A stretch of 61,087 nucleotides of DNA from Actinoplanes couchii (GTDB lineage Bacteria > Actinomycetota > Actinomycetes > Mycobacteriales > Micromonosporaceae): contig NZ_BOMG01000121.1 of NCBI RefSeq assembly GCF_016862075.1, forward strand, positions 1 to 61,087, read 5' to 3'. The notes under the pieces are model-generated. The model searched no databases. It saw only the letters and a list, made by a program, of their open reading frames with translations, and was not told the DNA's origin. Below, in pieces: positions 17,860 to 27,816 of this stretch. How positions within the stretch are numbered: position 1 is the first letter of the stretch; each line of letters starts with the position of its first letter. Both the position numbers and the translations under genes were made by a program.

Positions 17860-19113
17860 ATGAGAAAAGTCCTCGCCGCCGTCGCGGTCGTATCCCTGCT
17901 CACCGCCTGCTCCAGCGGCACCAACTCCGCCTCCAGCAGCGGCGGTGACAATCAGACCCTGACGATCGCCTCGGTCGACCAGGGTTCGATCGAGAAGGTC
18001 GTCGACGCGTTCAAGGCCGCCAACCCCGGTGTCACGATCAACCTGTCGACCAGCGGCGCCGACCAGTACCAGCAGCAGATCCGTACCCAGCTGGCGTCCG
18101 GCACCGCCCCGGACGTGATGACCGTGTGGCCCGGCAACGGCAACCCCGGCGCGACCTATGTGATCGCCAAGCCCGGCTACCTGCTCGACCTGTCCGACCA
18201 GCCGTGGGCCGGGCAGCTGCCGGACGCGTTCAAGAAGGTCGCCCAGTACGAGGGCAAGACGTACAACGCGGTCTTCGGCCTGAACGGCATCGGCGCGGTC
18301 TACAACGACGAGGCCCTGACCAAATCCGGTCTGACCGCACCCGGCACCTGGACCGAACTGCTCACCTTCTGCAAGGCCGCCGCCGGCAAGGGCACCCCGG
18401 CGTTCGCGCTCGGCATCCAGGACAACTGGGTCACCCAGATCGCCCTGTACGCGCTGACCGCCACCACCGTCTACGGCGCCGACAAGGACTTCGACACCAA
18501 ACTCGCCGCCGGGCAGACCACCTTCGCCGGGTCCGCGTGGACCACGGCGATGGCCAAGTACCAGGAGATGAACACCGCCGGCTGCTTCCAGAAGGACCCC
18601 CTCGGAACCAGCTACGAGTCCAGCCAGACCCTCGCCGCCACCGGCAAGACCCTCGGCATCATCCAGGGGAACTGGATCATCGGCCTGCTCAAGGGCAAGA
18701 ACCCGAACGGCAAGTTCACCATGAAGGCCCTGCCCGCCACCGACAACGCGGCCGAGTTCGTCATGCCCGCCGCCGCCGGAGCCGGATACGGCGTGAACGC
18801 CAAGGCCAAGAACTCCGAACTCGCCCTCAAGTTCATCACGTTCGTGATGTCGCCGGAGGGCATGAAGATCTTCAACGAGGCGCAGGGCAGCCTGCCGACC
18901 CTGCCCGACGCGGGTTCCGCCGTGGACCCCGGCCTGGCCGAACTGTCCACCTTCGTCAAGGACAACCGGACCGTGCCGTTCATGGACCAGCTCTGGCCCA
19001 ACGCCAAGGTTCAGCAGACCATGCTCAGCGGGCTGCAGGAGGTCTTCAGTGACCAGGCCACCGCCGCCGACGTGCTCAAGGACATGGACACCGATTACAA
19101 GGCCGGCTCGTGA
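17860..19113 (+). CDS. Sugar-binding lipoprotein of the CUT1 importer
   Basis: 417 residues with a lipoprotein signal (LLTAC-SSG lipobox), a Ser/Gly linker and a family-1 extracellular solute-binding fold (DVMTVWPGNG, YNAVFGLNGIGAVYNDEAL, FITFVMSPEGMKIFNEAQGSLPT). The RBS GGAGAAG precedes the ATG. It delivers the glycoside to the permeases at 13553 and 14419. It sits between the cytosolic and secreted rhamnosidases, and its stop overlaps the start of the secreted one (GTGA), making the six-gene unit tightly coupled. Confidence 0.93.
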   Translation: MRKVLAAVAVVSLLTACSSGTNSASSSGGDNQTLTIASVDQGSIEKVVDAFKAANPGVTINLSTSGADQYQQQIRTQLASGTAPDVMTVWPGNGNPGATYVIAKPGYLLDLSDQPWAGQLPDAFKKVAQYEGKTYNAVFGLNGIGAVYNDEALTKSGLTAPGTWTELLTFCKAAAGKGTPAFALGIQDNWVTQIALYALTATTVYGADKDFDTKLAAGQTTFAGSAWTTAMAKYQEMNTAGCFQKDPLGTSYESSQTLAATGKTLGIIQGNWIIGLLKGKNPNGKFTMKALPATDNAAEFVMPAAAGAGYGVNAKAKNSELALKFITFVMSPEGMKIFNEAQGSLPTLPDAGSAVDPGLAELSTFVKDNRTVPFMDQLWPNAKVQQTMLSGLQEVFSDQATAADVLKDMDTDYKAGS

Positions 19114-22100
19114 AGCGGCGCACCGCACTCGGCCTCTCCGTCGCCATCCCCTCGGCGACCGTCCTGACCGGCGTCCCGGCTGAGGCTCGTCAAGGCCGCA
19201 ACCTGCGGGTCGTCGGCCTGCGTGTCGACGGCCGGGGTGACCAGCCGCTCGGGATCGACGCGGTGAAACCGGTCCTGAGCTGGCGATTCGCGGAGACGTC
19301 GGCGCCCGCCGCGGACCGGCAGACCGCCTACCAGATCCGGGTCCACGACCTCGGCCGCGCCCGGCTGCTCTGGGATTCCGGCAAGGTGAACTCGGCGGTG
19401 CAGTCCGGCGTGCCGTACCTCGGGCCGGACCTCATCTCCCGGCAACGCCTCGGCTGGCAGGTCCGGGCGTGGGGCGCGGACGGCCGGGCCACCGACTGGA
19501 GCACGGCCTCGACCTGGGAGGTGGGTCTGCTCCGCAACGAGGACTGGGGCGCCGCCCGGTGGATCGAATACCCCGGACATGTCGAAACCCAGCCGATGCC
19601 GATCTTCGCCCGCCGGGTTCATGTTGAATCCCGCGTCAATGTTGATCGGGCCCGTCTCTATGTATCCGGTGTCGGCATGCACCTGGTCACCGTCAACGGG
19701 TCGGCGCCGACCGACGAGGTTCTCGCCCCGAGCTATGCCAACTATCAGCTCTCCAGTGAGTACCGGGTCTACGACGTCACCGGTCAACTGCGCAAAGGCG
19801 ACAACCTGTTCGGCGTACGCCTGGGCAACGGTCCCGCCTACGTGCGGCGGAGTGTCACGAACCCGGCCGTCGGGCGGAACGCGCCGTACTCGTGGTGGCA
19901 GAGCCAGCTCAAGGGGACCGGAACGACCACGGCGGCCGTCGAGCCGGGGGCGACCACGGTGCCGCTGACCAGCACGACCGGCTATCACGTCGACGGCACG
20001 ATCAACATCGACACCGGTGACGGCGGCGTCAATGTGGAATCCCGCACGATCACCGCGATCACCATCGACGCGATCACGTTCACGCCCGGACTGAGCAAGC
20101 CACACCCCGCCGGGGCCACGGTCACCGGGTCCGGCAACAACGTCGCGGCCAGTGACGCCAGCGCGGGAGCCGCCGTCACGCCCCGGTTCATCGCGCGCCT
20201 CGAGATCACGTACCGCAACGGGAAAGAAACGGTGATCGTCAGCGACCGCGAGTGGCGCGCCACGCTCGGACCACTGACCACCGACGCCTGGTATTCCGGC
20301 AGCGATCACGACGCCCGCCGCGAGCAGCCCGGCTGGGACCGCCCCGGCGCCGACCTGACGGCGACCGCGAAACGCCGTGATGGCACCCCCACCGGCTGGA
20401 TCGCGGCCGGGATCGCCCCGCCACCGAACCTGGCCACCCGCCTGGTCGGGCGCACCGCACCACCGATCACGATCGCCGAGACGTTCCGCCCGAAGACGAT
20501 CACCAACCCGGCGCCCGGCACCTGGGTGTTCGATTTCGGGCAGAACATCGTCGGGTTCCCCCAGCTCAAGCTGGGCGGGGGAGTGCCGGCCGGCACCACC
20601 GTGCGGATCGCCCCGGCGGAATCACTGACCGCTACCGGCACCGTGGACCAGGCGTCGCTGATGGGTGGCGGCGGCAGCCGGGGTGTGGACCTGTTCAACA
20701 CCTACACCACCGCCGGGCTGCGCGGCGGGGAGACGTGGCGGCCGGACTTCAACTACTTCGGCATGCAGTGGGTGCAGGTCACCGGCCTGCCTTTGTCGTA
20801 TGTCCCGACGAAGGACACGATCACGGGGCTGCGGGTGCAGGCCGAGACGCCGGTCGCGGGCGCGGTCACCACGTCGAACGCCCGGGTCAACCGGATCCAT
20901 CAGATGGCCTGGTACTCGTTCGCCGGGAACATCATGAGCATCTTCACCGACTGCCCCGGCCGGGAGAAACTTTCCTATCCGGCCGACTACACGATGCCGA
21001 TGGGATCGATCCACCGGAACTTCGACCTGTCCGCCTACCTACGGACCCACCAGCGGCACCTGGTCGAAGGCCAATCGATCGCGGACACCCCGATGGCCGG
21101 CAACGTCGCGCTGAAGACTCCGGTCTACGACTGGGGCTACACCGGGCGCTTCGGCGACGAGATCAACTGGGGCAACGCGATCATCCTGGTCCCCGGCTTC
21201 CTACGGCAGCTCTACGGCGACACCGCCACCGCGGCCCGCTACTACCAGCCGATGGTCCGGTTCGCCGGCTACATCCAGCGGGAGAAGGCGGTCGGGCACA
21301 TCGTCGACGCCGCCCTCGCCGACTGGGTGTCGGCCGAACCGGTGTCCGGACGGATCACCGGCACTTGGGGCTGGTACCTGACGGTCAAGGAACTGGCCGA
21401 ACTGGCCCGGCTCACCGGCCACCAGGCCGACGCCGACCGTTACCGATCACTGGCCGCCGACATCAAGGCGGCGTTCCACACCACCTTCTGGGATCCGGCC
21501 CGGCGCCGGTACGCGGACAACGGCACCACCTCACAGACCGCCCAGGCACTCGCGCTCGACGCCGGCCTCGTCCCCGACAGCGAACGCCAGGCGGTTCTGG
21601 ACGCACTGGTGGAACTCGTGGGCGCGGCCGGAACCCACTTCACCGGCGGCACCATCGGCATGGCCCCGATCGTGCGGGCACTGTCGGCGGGCGGCCGCGA
21701 CGACGTCCTCTGGGACCTCATCCACACCGACGACCAGCCCGGATACGGCTACTTCATGGCCTCGACCGTCGCCAACCCCGGCGGCATGACCACCATCGGG
21801 GAGCGCTGGAACCGCGGCGACTCCAAGAACCACATGATCCTCGCCCAGATCGAGGAGTGGTTCCACGCCGGACTCGCCGGAATCCGGGCCGCCGACGGCA
21901 CCACCGCCTACCGCGACCTGGTCATCCAGCCCAAGATCGTCGGCGACCTGACGCACGTGAAGGGCCACTACGTCACCCCGCAGGGCACCGCCCGCTCCGA
22001 GTGGACCCGCGACGGGAACCGGCTGCGGCTGACCGTGACCATCCCGCCGAACAGCACCGCCGAGGTGTGGCTGCCCACCCTCGGCCGCCGCCCGGCACCC

Positions 22101-22190
22101 CCGCCACCGCGCGCGGAGTGGTTGCGCACCGAGGGCGGCTATGCCGTACACCGGGTGCCGTCCGGCACCTACACCTTCACCACCAGGTGA
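19110..22190 (+). CDS. Secreted GH78 alpha-L-rhamnosidase with inserted beta domain
   Basis: 1026 residues with a Tat-like signal (KRRTALGLSVAIPSATVL) ending near AEA. The GH78 layout follows: LSWRFAET, GWQVRAWGADG, GLLRNEDWGAARWI, DFGQNIVGFPQLKL, the catalytic-acid region DCPGREKLSYPADY at 614-627, and GERWNRGDSKNHMI around 897. Compared with the paralogue at 15237 it carries an extra segment of about 75 residues (271-345, Thr-rich, TTVPLTSTTGYHVDGTINID), probably a small beta module inserted in the N-terminal domain. Being secreted, it likely trims rhamnose from larger or insoluble substrates before import. Confidence 0.92.
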   Translation: MKRRTALGLSVAIPSATVLTGVPAEARQGRNLRVVGLRVDGRGDQPLGIDAVKPVLSWRFAETSAPAADRQTAYQIRVHDLGRARLLWDSGKVNSAVQSGVPYLGPDLISRQRLGWQVRAWGADGRATDWSTASTWEVGLLRNEDWGAARWIEYPGHVETQPMPIFARRVHVESRVNVDRARLYVSGVGMHLVTVNGSAPTDEVLAPSYANYQLSSEYRVYDVTGQLRKGDNLFGVRLGNGPAYVRRSVTNPAVGRNAPYSWWQSQLKGTGTTTAAVEPGATTVPLTSTTGYHVDGTINIDTGDGGVNVESRTITAITIDAITFTPGLSKPHPAGATVTGSGNNVAASDASAGAAVTPRFIARLEITYRNGKETVIVSDREWRATLGPLTTDAWYSGSDHDARREQPGWDRPGADLTATAKRRDGTPTGWIAAGIAPPPNLATRLVGRTAPPITIAETFRPKTITNPAPGTWVFDFGQNIVGFPQLKLGGGVPAGTTVRIAPAESLTATGTVDQASLMGGGGSRGVDLFNTYTTAGLRGGETWRPDFNYFGMQWVQVTGLPLSYVPTKDTITGLRVQAETPVAGAVTTSNARVNRIHQMAWYSFAGNIMSIFTDCPGREKLSYPADYTMPMGSIHRNFDLSAYLRTHQRHLVEGQSIADTPMAGNVALKTPVYDWGYTGRFGDEINWGNAIILVPGFLRQLYGDTATAARYYQPMVRFAGYIQREKAVGHIVDAALADWVSAEPVSGRITGTWGWYLTVKELAELARLTGHQADADRYRSLAADIKAAFHTTFWDPARRRYADNGTTSQTAQALALDAGLVPDSERQAVLDALVELVGAAGTHFTGGTIGMAPIVRALSAGGRDDVLWDLIHTDDQPGYGYFMASTVANPGGMTTIGERWNRGDSKNHMILAQIEEWFHAGLAGIRAADGTTAYRDLVIQPKIVGDLTHVKGHYVTPQGTARSEWTRDGNRLRLTVTIPPNSTAEVWLPTLGRRPAPPPPRAEWLRTEGGYAVHRVPSGTYTFTTR

Positions 22191-22257
22191 CCGACCCCGG
22201 CCCGGCCGCCGCCTCCATTCCCCCGCGACGGCCGGGCCGGCCTCACCAAGGAGACCC

Positions 22258-23457
22258 GTGACCTTTCCCGACGGCTTCCTCTGGGGCGCCGCCACCTCCG
22301 CCCACCAGGTCGAAGGCGGCAACACCAACAACGACTGGTGGGACTTCGAGCAGGATCCGACGTCCGCCGCCAGGTCATCCTCGGGTGACGGCATCGACCA
22401 TTTCCATCGGTACCCCGACGACTTCGCCCTGCTCCGGTCGCTAGGGCACAACGCGCACCGGCTCTCCCTGGAATGGTCCCGCATCGAACCGGCACCCGGA
22501 CAGTTCAGCCGCGCCGCCATCGCCCACTACCGGCGCGTGCTCACCGCTCTGGCCGACACCGGCATGACCGCTTTCGTCACCCTGCACCACTTCACCAACC
22601 CACGCTGGTTCGCCGCCCGCGGCAGCTGGCTGGCCCCCGATGCCACCGAGGTGTTCGCCCGCTACTGCACCCGGGTAGCGGCCGAACTCGGTGACCTCAT
22701 GCCGTTCGTGTGCACCATCAACGAACCACAGATGATCGCCCTGCACGGCTACCTCGAGGGCTACCACCCACCCGGCATCGCCAACCCGGTCCGGTGGAAA
22801 CACGCCGGAGCGGCCCTGCTCGACGCCCACTTCGCCGCCGTCCGCGCGGTCCGGGCCGCCGCACCCTCATCCCAGATCGGACTGGCCGTCCAACTGCCGC
22901 TGCTCGCCCCGGTCCGCACCGGCGACCCGTTCTTCGACACCATGCGTCACGAGATCGTCGACCGCTACCTGGACAACCTCACCGGCCCCGACGCCGGCGA
23001 CTGGCTGGGCGTCCAGTACTACCGCAAACAGTGGGTGGACGGTGCGTCGCCCACCTTCTTCGCTCCGCCGCGGGCCGGCACCCCGCTGACCCAGATGGGC
23101 TGGGCGGTGTACCCGGACGGGCTACGCGAGATCCTGCACCGGGCCGCCCGTACCGGCCTGCCCCTGTACGTCACCGAGAACGGCATCGCGACCGAGGACG
23201 ACACCGAACGCGAGCAATACCTGACCGACCACCTGACCGCCGTGTCCCGGGCCATCGACCAGGGCGTCGACGTGCGCGGCTACCTGCACTGGTCGGCCTT
23301 CGACAACTTCGAATGGAGCGAGGGCTACCGCCCGAAGTTCGGCCTGATCGCGGTCGCCGACGACTTCACCCGCCACCCCAAACCGAGCGCCCACACGTTC
23401 GCCCGGATCGCCCGAACCGGCCGCCTCGACCCCCTTCCGCCCGAGGAGATCTCATGA
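22258..23457 (+). CDS. GH1 beta-glucosidase
   Basis: 399 residues from GTG 22258, preceded by AAGGAGAC. It is a TIM-barrel GH1 enzyme: N-terminal FPDGFLWGAATSAHQVEGG, acid/base Glu156 in TINEPQ, nucleophile Glu307 in VTENGIA, and LHWSAFDNFEWSEGYRPKFGL near the end. It has no signal peptide, so it is cytosolic. It is slightly shorter than the usual 440-480 residues, mostly in loops. With the rhamnosidases it would complete degradation of rhamnosyl-glucosides such as rutinose- or neohesperidose-type units. It overlaps the esterase by 4 bp. Confidence 0.92.
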   Translation: MTFPDGFLWGAATSAHQVEGGNTNNDWWDFEQDPTSAARSSSGDGIDHFHRYPDDFALLRSLGHNAHRLSLEWSRIEPAPGQFSRAAIAHYRRVLTALADTGMTAFVTLHHFTNPRWFAARGSWLAPDATEVFARYCTRVAAELGDLMPFVCTINEPQMIALHGYLEGYHPPGIANPVRWKHAGAALLDAHFAAVRAVRAAAPSSQIGLAVQLPLLAPVRTGDPFFDTMRHEIVDRYLDNLTGPDAGDWLGVQYYRKQWVDGASPTFFAPPRAGTPLTQMGWAVYPDGLREILHRAARTGLPLYVTENGIATEDDTEREQYLTDHLTAVSRAIDQGVDVRGYLHWSAFDNFEWSEGYRPKFGLIAVADDFTRHPKPSAHTFARIARTGRLDPLPPEEIS

Positions 23458-25082
23458 CGACCCGCAGAGCCGTGATCGGCGGCACGCTGTCAGTGGCCGC
23501 CCTGCCCCTGCTCAGCACTCCCGCTCAGGCAACCAGCTCAACCACCCACACAACCGGCCGACGGGACGAGGCGAGCACCCGATACGGCAAGGTCCGAGGC
23601 CGCCGGGAAGACGGGATCGTCAAGTTCCTCGGCGTCCCCTACGCCACCCCGCCTCTCGGACAGCTGCGCTTCCGGGCCCCGAAACCACTGCGGCCCTGGT
23701 CCGGCGTACGGGAAACAGTTGATTTTCCGAATCCTGCCTTTCAAGCCGCGGGCGGTGAGATGGGCCCGAACGGCAACGGCCGGATGCCCGCACCGTCGGA
23801 GGACTGCCTCTACCTCAACATCTGGACCCCGGCCGCGGACCGTCGGCGTCGGCCGGTGATGTTCTACAACCACGGCGGCGGTTACATGATCGGCTCCGGG
23901 TCGGCGACCGGCCAGGATGGCACCCGCCTCGCCAAGCTCTACGACGTGGTGGTCGTCGAGTCCAACCATCGGCTCGGCCTGCTCGGCTACCTGTTCCTCG
24001 ATGACCTGGCCGATAGTGATTACGCGGCCAACGCCGGGATGCTCGACATCCTCGCCGCGCTGCGCTGGACCGCGGAGAACATCGCGAACTTCGGTGGTGA
24101 CCCGGACAACATCATGGTGTGGGGCGAGAGCGGCGGCGGCGCGAAGACCGCGGCCGTGCACACCATGCCCGCCGCCGCGAAGCTGTTCCACAAGGGCTCG
24201 ATCGAGAGCGCCGCGCCGCTGCGGTTTCCGACCCGGGCCGGGGCCACCGCCCGTGCCGAACGCACCCTGCACCTGCTCGGCCTGACCCGCGCCGACATCC
24301 CCCGCCTGCACGACATCCCGGCCGCCCGCCTGCTGGAGATCCAGCAGTCCGAAGCCGCCAACGGCGTCGCCCCGTGGGGAGAGCCCGACCCGGTGCTGCC
24401 CGGCTTCGGCGCGTTCGTCGACGGCCGCATCATCCCGCGGCACCCGATCGCCGCTCTCGAGTCCGGCCGGAAACCGCTGATGGTCGGCACCACCCGCGAC
24501 GAGACGGTGTTCTTCAGCCTGTTCGGGCCGCCGGACGTCTTCCGCATCGACGACGCCGGGCTGCGCCGTGAACTCAGCCGCACCTACCAGGGCGCCGAGC
24601 TCGACCGGATCATCGCCACTTTCCGGAGGTCACGGCCGCGGGCCACCCCAGCCCAGCTGTACTTTGCGATCACCACCTCGCCGATCTGGCGCGACGCCAT
24701 CAAGATCGCCGAGGCTCACCATCACGCGCCGGTGTTCATGTACCAGCTTGCCTACCCGGACCCGACCGTGGTTCCGGGCACCGACTTCCCGCTCGGTTCC
24801 CCGCACGCCTCGGACATTCCGCTCAAGTTCGCCAACACCCCCGCCGACCGCCCGGCGGGGGAGAGGGCGACCGCCCGGCACATGAGCGCGTTGTGGGCCG
24901 GTTTCGCCCACGACGGCCACCCGAACGCGCCGCAGGTCCCGCGCTGGCCCGCCTACACGCCGCGAACCCGCGCCACCATGTGGATCGACGCCCGCTGCCG
25001 CATCGTCGACGACCCGGACCGGGCGGAGCGACTCTTCTGGAAATCCGGGACGCCTCAGGGGACGGCCTCCGGCAGGAGGTAG
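23454..25082 (+). CDS. Secreted type-B carboxylesterase
   Basis: 542 residues with a Tat-like signal (TTRRAVIGGTLSVAALPLL...AQA). Carboxylesterase family features: FLGVPYATPPLGQLRF, SEDCLYLNIW, the oxyanion YNHGGGYMIGSG and the nucleophile Ser226 in WGESGGG, with the downstream SPHASDIPLKF region holding the likely catalytic His. It is the last gene of the rhamnoside operon (start ATGA-coupled). Its 3' end overlaps the convergent GGDEF gene by 28 bp. It plausibly removes acyl groups (acetyl, coumaroyl or similar) from plant glycosides so that the rhamnosidase can act; the acyl substrate is inference. Confidence 0.88.
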   Translation: MTTRRAVIGGTLSVAALPLLSTPAQATSSTTHTTGRRDEASTRYGKVRGRREDGIVKFLGVPYATPPLGQLRFRAPKPLRPWSGVRETVDFPNPAFQAAGGEMGPNGNGRMPAPSEDCLYLNIWTPAADRRRRPVMFYNHGGGYMIGSGSATGQDGTRLAKLYDVVVVESNHRLGLLGYLFLDDLADSDYAANAGMLDILAALRWTAENIANFGGDPDNIMVWGESGGGAKTAAVHTMPAAAKLFHKGSIESAAPLRFPTRAGATARAERTLHLLGLTRADIPRLHDIPAARLLEIQQSEAANGVAPWGEPDPVLPGFGAFVDGRIIPRHPIAALESGRKPLMVGTTRDETVFFSLFGPPDVFRIDDAGLRRELSRTYQGAELDRIIATFRRSRPRATPAQLYFAITTSPIWRDAIKIAEAHHHAPVFMYQLAYPDPTVVPGTDFPLGSPHASDIPLKFANTPADRPAGERATARHMSALWAGFAHDGHPNAPQVPRWPAYTPRTRATMWIDARCRIVDDPDRAERLFWKSGTPQGTASGRR

Positions 25083-26539
25083 TGCTCTCGGTAGGTGTTC
25101 TTGCCGGCGTTCTTGGCGGCGTAGAGCGCGTTGTCGGCGTAGTGCAGGACCGTGTCGAGGCTGTCGGTGGGGGAGGTGACGACGGCGATGCCGATGCTGG
25201 CGCCGATGCGCAGCGTCGTGTCGTGGTAGGTGATGGGTTCGCTGAGCTGCTCGAGGACCCGGGTGGCGATCGTCGCGGTGTCGTCGGTGTCGGTGATTCC
25301 GGACAGCAGGATGACAAACTCGTCGCCGCCGAGACGGGAGGCCGCGTCGCTGGGGCGCACGGTGTCGGTGAGCCGCTGTCCGACACTGATCAGGACATGA
25401 TCGCCCGCGGCGTGGCCGTACCGGTCGTTGACGGTTTTGAAGCCGTCCAGATCGAGCAACATGACCGCGGTCATCGCGTCGGGTCGTGCGGCGGCCAGCA
25501 GGGCGGTGGCGCGTTCCTGGAACGAGGCCCGGTTGGTGAGTCCGGTGAGCGTGTCGTGGTGCGCCAGGTATTGCAGGTTGTCACGTTGCGCGTTGAGTTC
25601 GGTCACCAGCAGCCGGATGACGACGAGGCTGATGAACTGCCGGCCGACGGCGATCGCGACGACACCGAGCAACGTCCACAGCAGCAGCACGCTCACCCGG
25701 TCGTTCGCTATCAACGATCCGGCGATCGCGATCATCGAGAGCAGCACCGGCAGGTACGGCACCGACGTCCAGAACAGCGACACCGCCCGGCGGACCGTGT
25801 GTTCGGGTTCCGGCACGTCCTGGGTGGTGGCCAGCACGACGAGCAGGGCGGGCAGCGTGACGATCGCGGCGGCCCCGGCATGGTCCACCGGCTGCTGGGC
25901 GTACTGATTGTGCAGGGCGAGCCCGGCGCCCGCCGCACGCAGAGCGGCGGCACAGCCCAGCAGATGGACGGCGTACCCGTTGCGCTGTCCCGGGGTGTTG
26001 GCGACCAGGACGAGCGCCCACGCCGCGGCGAGAAGGTACGGCATGACAGCGATCCCGAAGACCACCGGCGCCAGTTCCGGGGCGATGGGCAGGATCGGCA
26101 CCACCACCCAGAGCCAGCTCAGAACCGACAACGCGGCGGCTACGGCGACGGAGTCGAGCAGCCGGGTGAGCCGGGCCAGGGGTTGCCGGCTCGGGCGGGC
26201 CAGCAGGCCCAGTTGGAGGGTGCTCGCCACGATGGAGGCGATGACCGGCAGCAGCGTGACGCCGTTGTTGATGCCGAGCAACATGAACGGGCCGGCCGCG
26301 GCCTGGGCCACCGCGATCATGACTCCGCTGACCGCACCGGCACGCCACGCCCGGGCGACACGCCCGGTGGCGGACCGGGCCCGGACGAGGCACGCCCACG
26401 CCCCCCACGCCGAGACCACCGCCGTGGCTCCGAAGACCAGCAACACCCGCGCATCCGGCGGCACCACGGCTGCCACCGCTTGCAGAAGACCGGCCGCGGC
26501 CAGCGCCGCGAACACCGCCACCCGCAGACGCAAGGTCAT
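25055..26539 (-). CDS. Membrane-bound GGDEF diguanylate cyclase
   Basis: About 494 residues. The first roughly 320 form a run of hydrophobic helices (8-10 predicted by eye), followed by a C-terminal GGDEF domain (HHDTLTGLTNRASF, DLDGFKTVNDRYGHAAGD). The active site RLGGDEFV has GGDEF at 404-408, so it should make cyclic di-GMP. No EAL domain is present. An inhibitory RxxD site just before the GGDEF is not obvious. The start is ATG 26539 or the adjacent GTG 26542, both served by the same weak RBS. It is a stand-alone gene convergent with the esterase. The signal it senses is unknown. Confidence 0.92.
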   Translation of the reverse strand: MTLRLRVAVFAALAAAGLLQAVAAVVPPDARVLLVFGATAVVSAWGAWACLVRARSATGRVARAWRAGAVSGVMIAVAQAAAGPFMLLGINNGVTLLPVIASIVASTLQLGLLARPSRQPLARLTRLLDSVAVAAALSVLSWLWVVVPILPIAPELAPVVFGIAVMPYLLAAAWALVLVANTPGQRNGYAVHLLGCAAALRAAGAGLALHNQYAQQPVDHAGAAAIVTLPALLVVLATTQDVPEPEHTVRRAVSLFWTSVPYLPVLLSMIAIAGSLIANDRVSVLLLWTLLGVVAIAVGRQFISLVVIRLLVTELNAQRDNLQYLAHHDTLTGLTNRASFQERATALLAAARPDAMTAVMLLDLDGFKTVNDRYGHAAGDHVLISVGQRLTDTVRPSDAASRLGGDEFVILLSGITDTDDTATIATRVLEQLSEPITYHDTTLRIGASIGIAVVTSPTDSLDTVLHYADNALYAAKNAGKNTYREHYLLPEAVP

Positions 26540-26683
26540 CACTGAAATTCCCTGCCCGGAGCCTCGTCTGGCGCCGTCGCGTCACGGCACAGGCCCGGCC
26601 TTCCCGTTTCGGCTGGCCCGGAGTTCCAGCTTAGGCACTCTGCCGCCGCGACCTCAGTCATATGGCAAGCCGAAGCCGGCGGG

Positions 26684-27661
26684 TCAGCGTTCCAGCATGC
26701 GCAGGCCGGCTTCGGTGTGCGTGTCGCCGGCGGCCGGAGGGAGGCTGGAGAGCCTGTTCAGGACGTCGGCGGGCAACTGGAGGCGGTCGGCGGCGGTGTT
26801 CTCCTCGACGCGGATCACCCGCTTGGTTCCGGGGATGGGGGCGATGTCGTCGCCCTGGGCGAGCAGCCAGGCGATGGCGACCTGCGCTGGGGTGGCGCCG
26901 ACGTCGGCGGCGATGGCCTGGACCTCGTCGGCCAGGGCCAGGTTGCGGCGGAAATTCTCGCCGGTGAAGCGGGGATTACCGCGGCGGAAGTCGCCTTCGT
27001 CGAAGTCGTTCTCGGTGCGGACGGTTCCGGTGAGGAATCCATGCCCGAGCGGGGAGAACGGCACCAGGCCGATCCCCAGTTCCCGCAGTACGGGCAGGAC
27101 ACGGTCCTCGATGCCCCGGGTCCACAGCGAGTACTCGGACTGCACGGCGGTGACCGGATGCACGGCGTGGGCGCGGCGAATGGTGTCCGGCCCGGCCTCG
27201 GACAGCCCGATGTGGCGGATCTTGCCCTCCGTGACGAGTTCCGCCAGTGTCCCGACGACGTCCTCGATCGGGGTTCCCGGGTCGACCCGGTGCTGGTAGT
27301 ACAGGTCGATGTAGTCGGTGTTCAGCCGCTTGAGGGAACCTTCGAGGGCGGTGCGGATGTTGGCCGGGCCGGAGTCCACCGTCCAGACTCCAGCTCCGGC
27401 GTGGGAGACCAGGCCGAACTTGGTGGCCAGGACGACCCGGTCGCGGCGGCCCCGCAGGGCCTGCCCGAGCAGTTCCTCGTTGAGGTAGGGACCGTAGATC
27501 TCAGCGGTGTCGATCAGGGTGACGCCGAGATCGATGGCGCGGTGCACGGTGCGGATGGACTCGGCGTCGTCGGTGCCGGCGCCGGTCAGGCCGTGGGACA
27601 TGCCCATGGCTCCGAGTCCGATGCGCGCGACGTCGAGGCCGCCTATTTCGATGTGTTTCAT
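26684..27661 (-). CDS. Aldo/keto reductase
   Basis: 325 residues, ATG with AGGAG upstream. AKR TIM barrel with the catalytic Asp51, Tyr56 (DTAEIYGP) and Lys81 (ATKFG), the SLKRLNTDYIDLYYQHRVD strand with its His, and the NADP-binding PIPGTKRVIRVEEN near the end. It resembles the group of NADPH-dependent aldehyde/ketone reductases annotated as YajO or pyridoxal-reductase-like. It is divergent from the XRE regulator at 27817, which may control it. The physiological substrate is not known. Confidence 0.92.
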   Translation of the reverse strand: MKHIEIGGLDVARIGLGAMGMSHGLTGAGTDDAESIRTVHRAIDLGVTLIDTAEIYGPYLNEELLGQALRGRRDRVVLATKFGLVSHAGAGVWTVDSGPANIRTALEGSLKRLNTDYIDLYYQHRVDPGTPIEDVVGTLAELVTEGKIRHIGLSEAGPDTIRRAHAVHPVTAVQSEYSLWTRGIEDRVLPVLRELGIGLVPFSPLGHGFLTGTVRTENDFDEGDFRRGNPRFTGENFRRNLALADEVQAIAADVGATPAQVAIAWLLAQGDDIAPIPGTKRVIRVEENTAADRLQLPADVLNRLSSLPPAAGDTHTEAGLRMLER

Positions 27662-27816
27662 GATGGCTGCTTCTCCTGACGGTGGGGTGCTCCTTCAGGT
27701 TGCCGTCCGGCGTACCCGAAAGACAGGCCGGGATCTGCGGGGGAACGGCCAGCGGGGGTGTGACAGGGCCCCCTTCAGCAGGCCCGGAACGGCTGGGAAA
27801 CGGCAAGACTGGGCTG

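Noticed and set aside
15183..17951. A 922-codon open frame antisense to the GH78 rhamnosidase
   Set aside because: It is the third-position GC shadow of a real gene. Its translation is low-complexity Gly/Val/Arg-rich without any family motif.
22710..23453. N-terminal extension of the carboxylesterase through the GH1 gene
   Set aside because: Out-of-frame reading of GH1; the ATG at 23454 begins a proper signal peptide.
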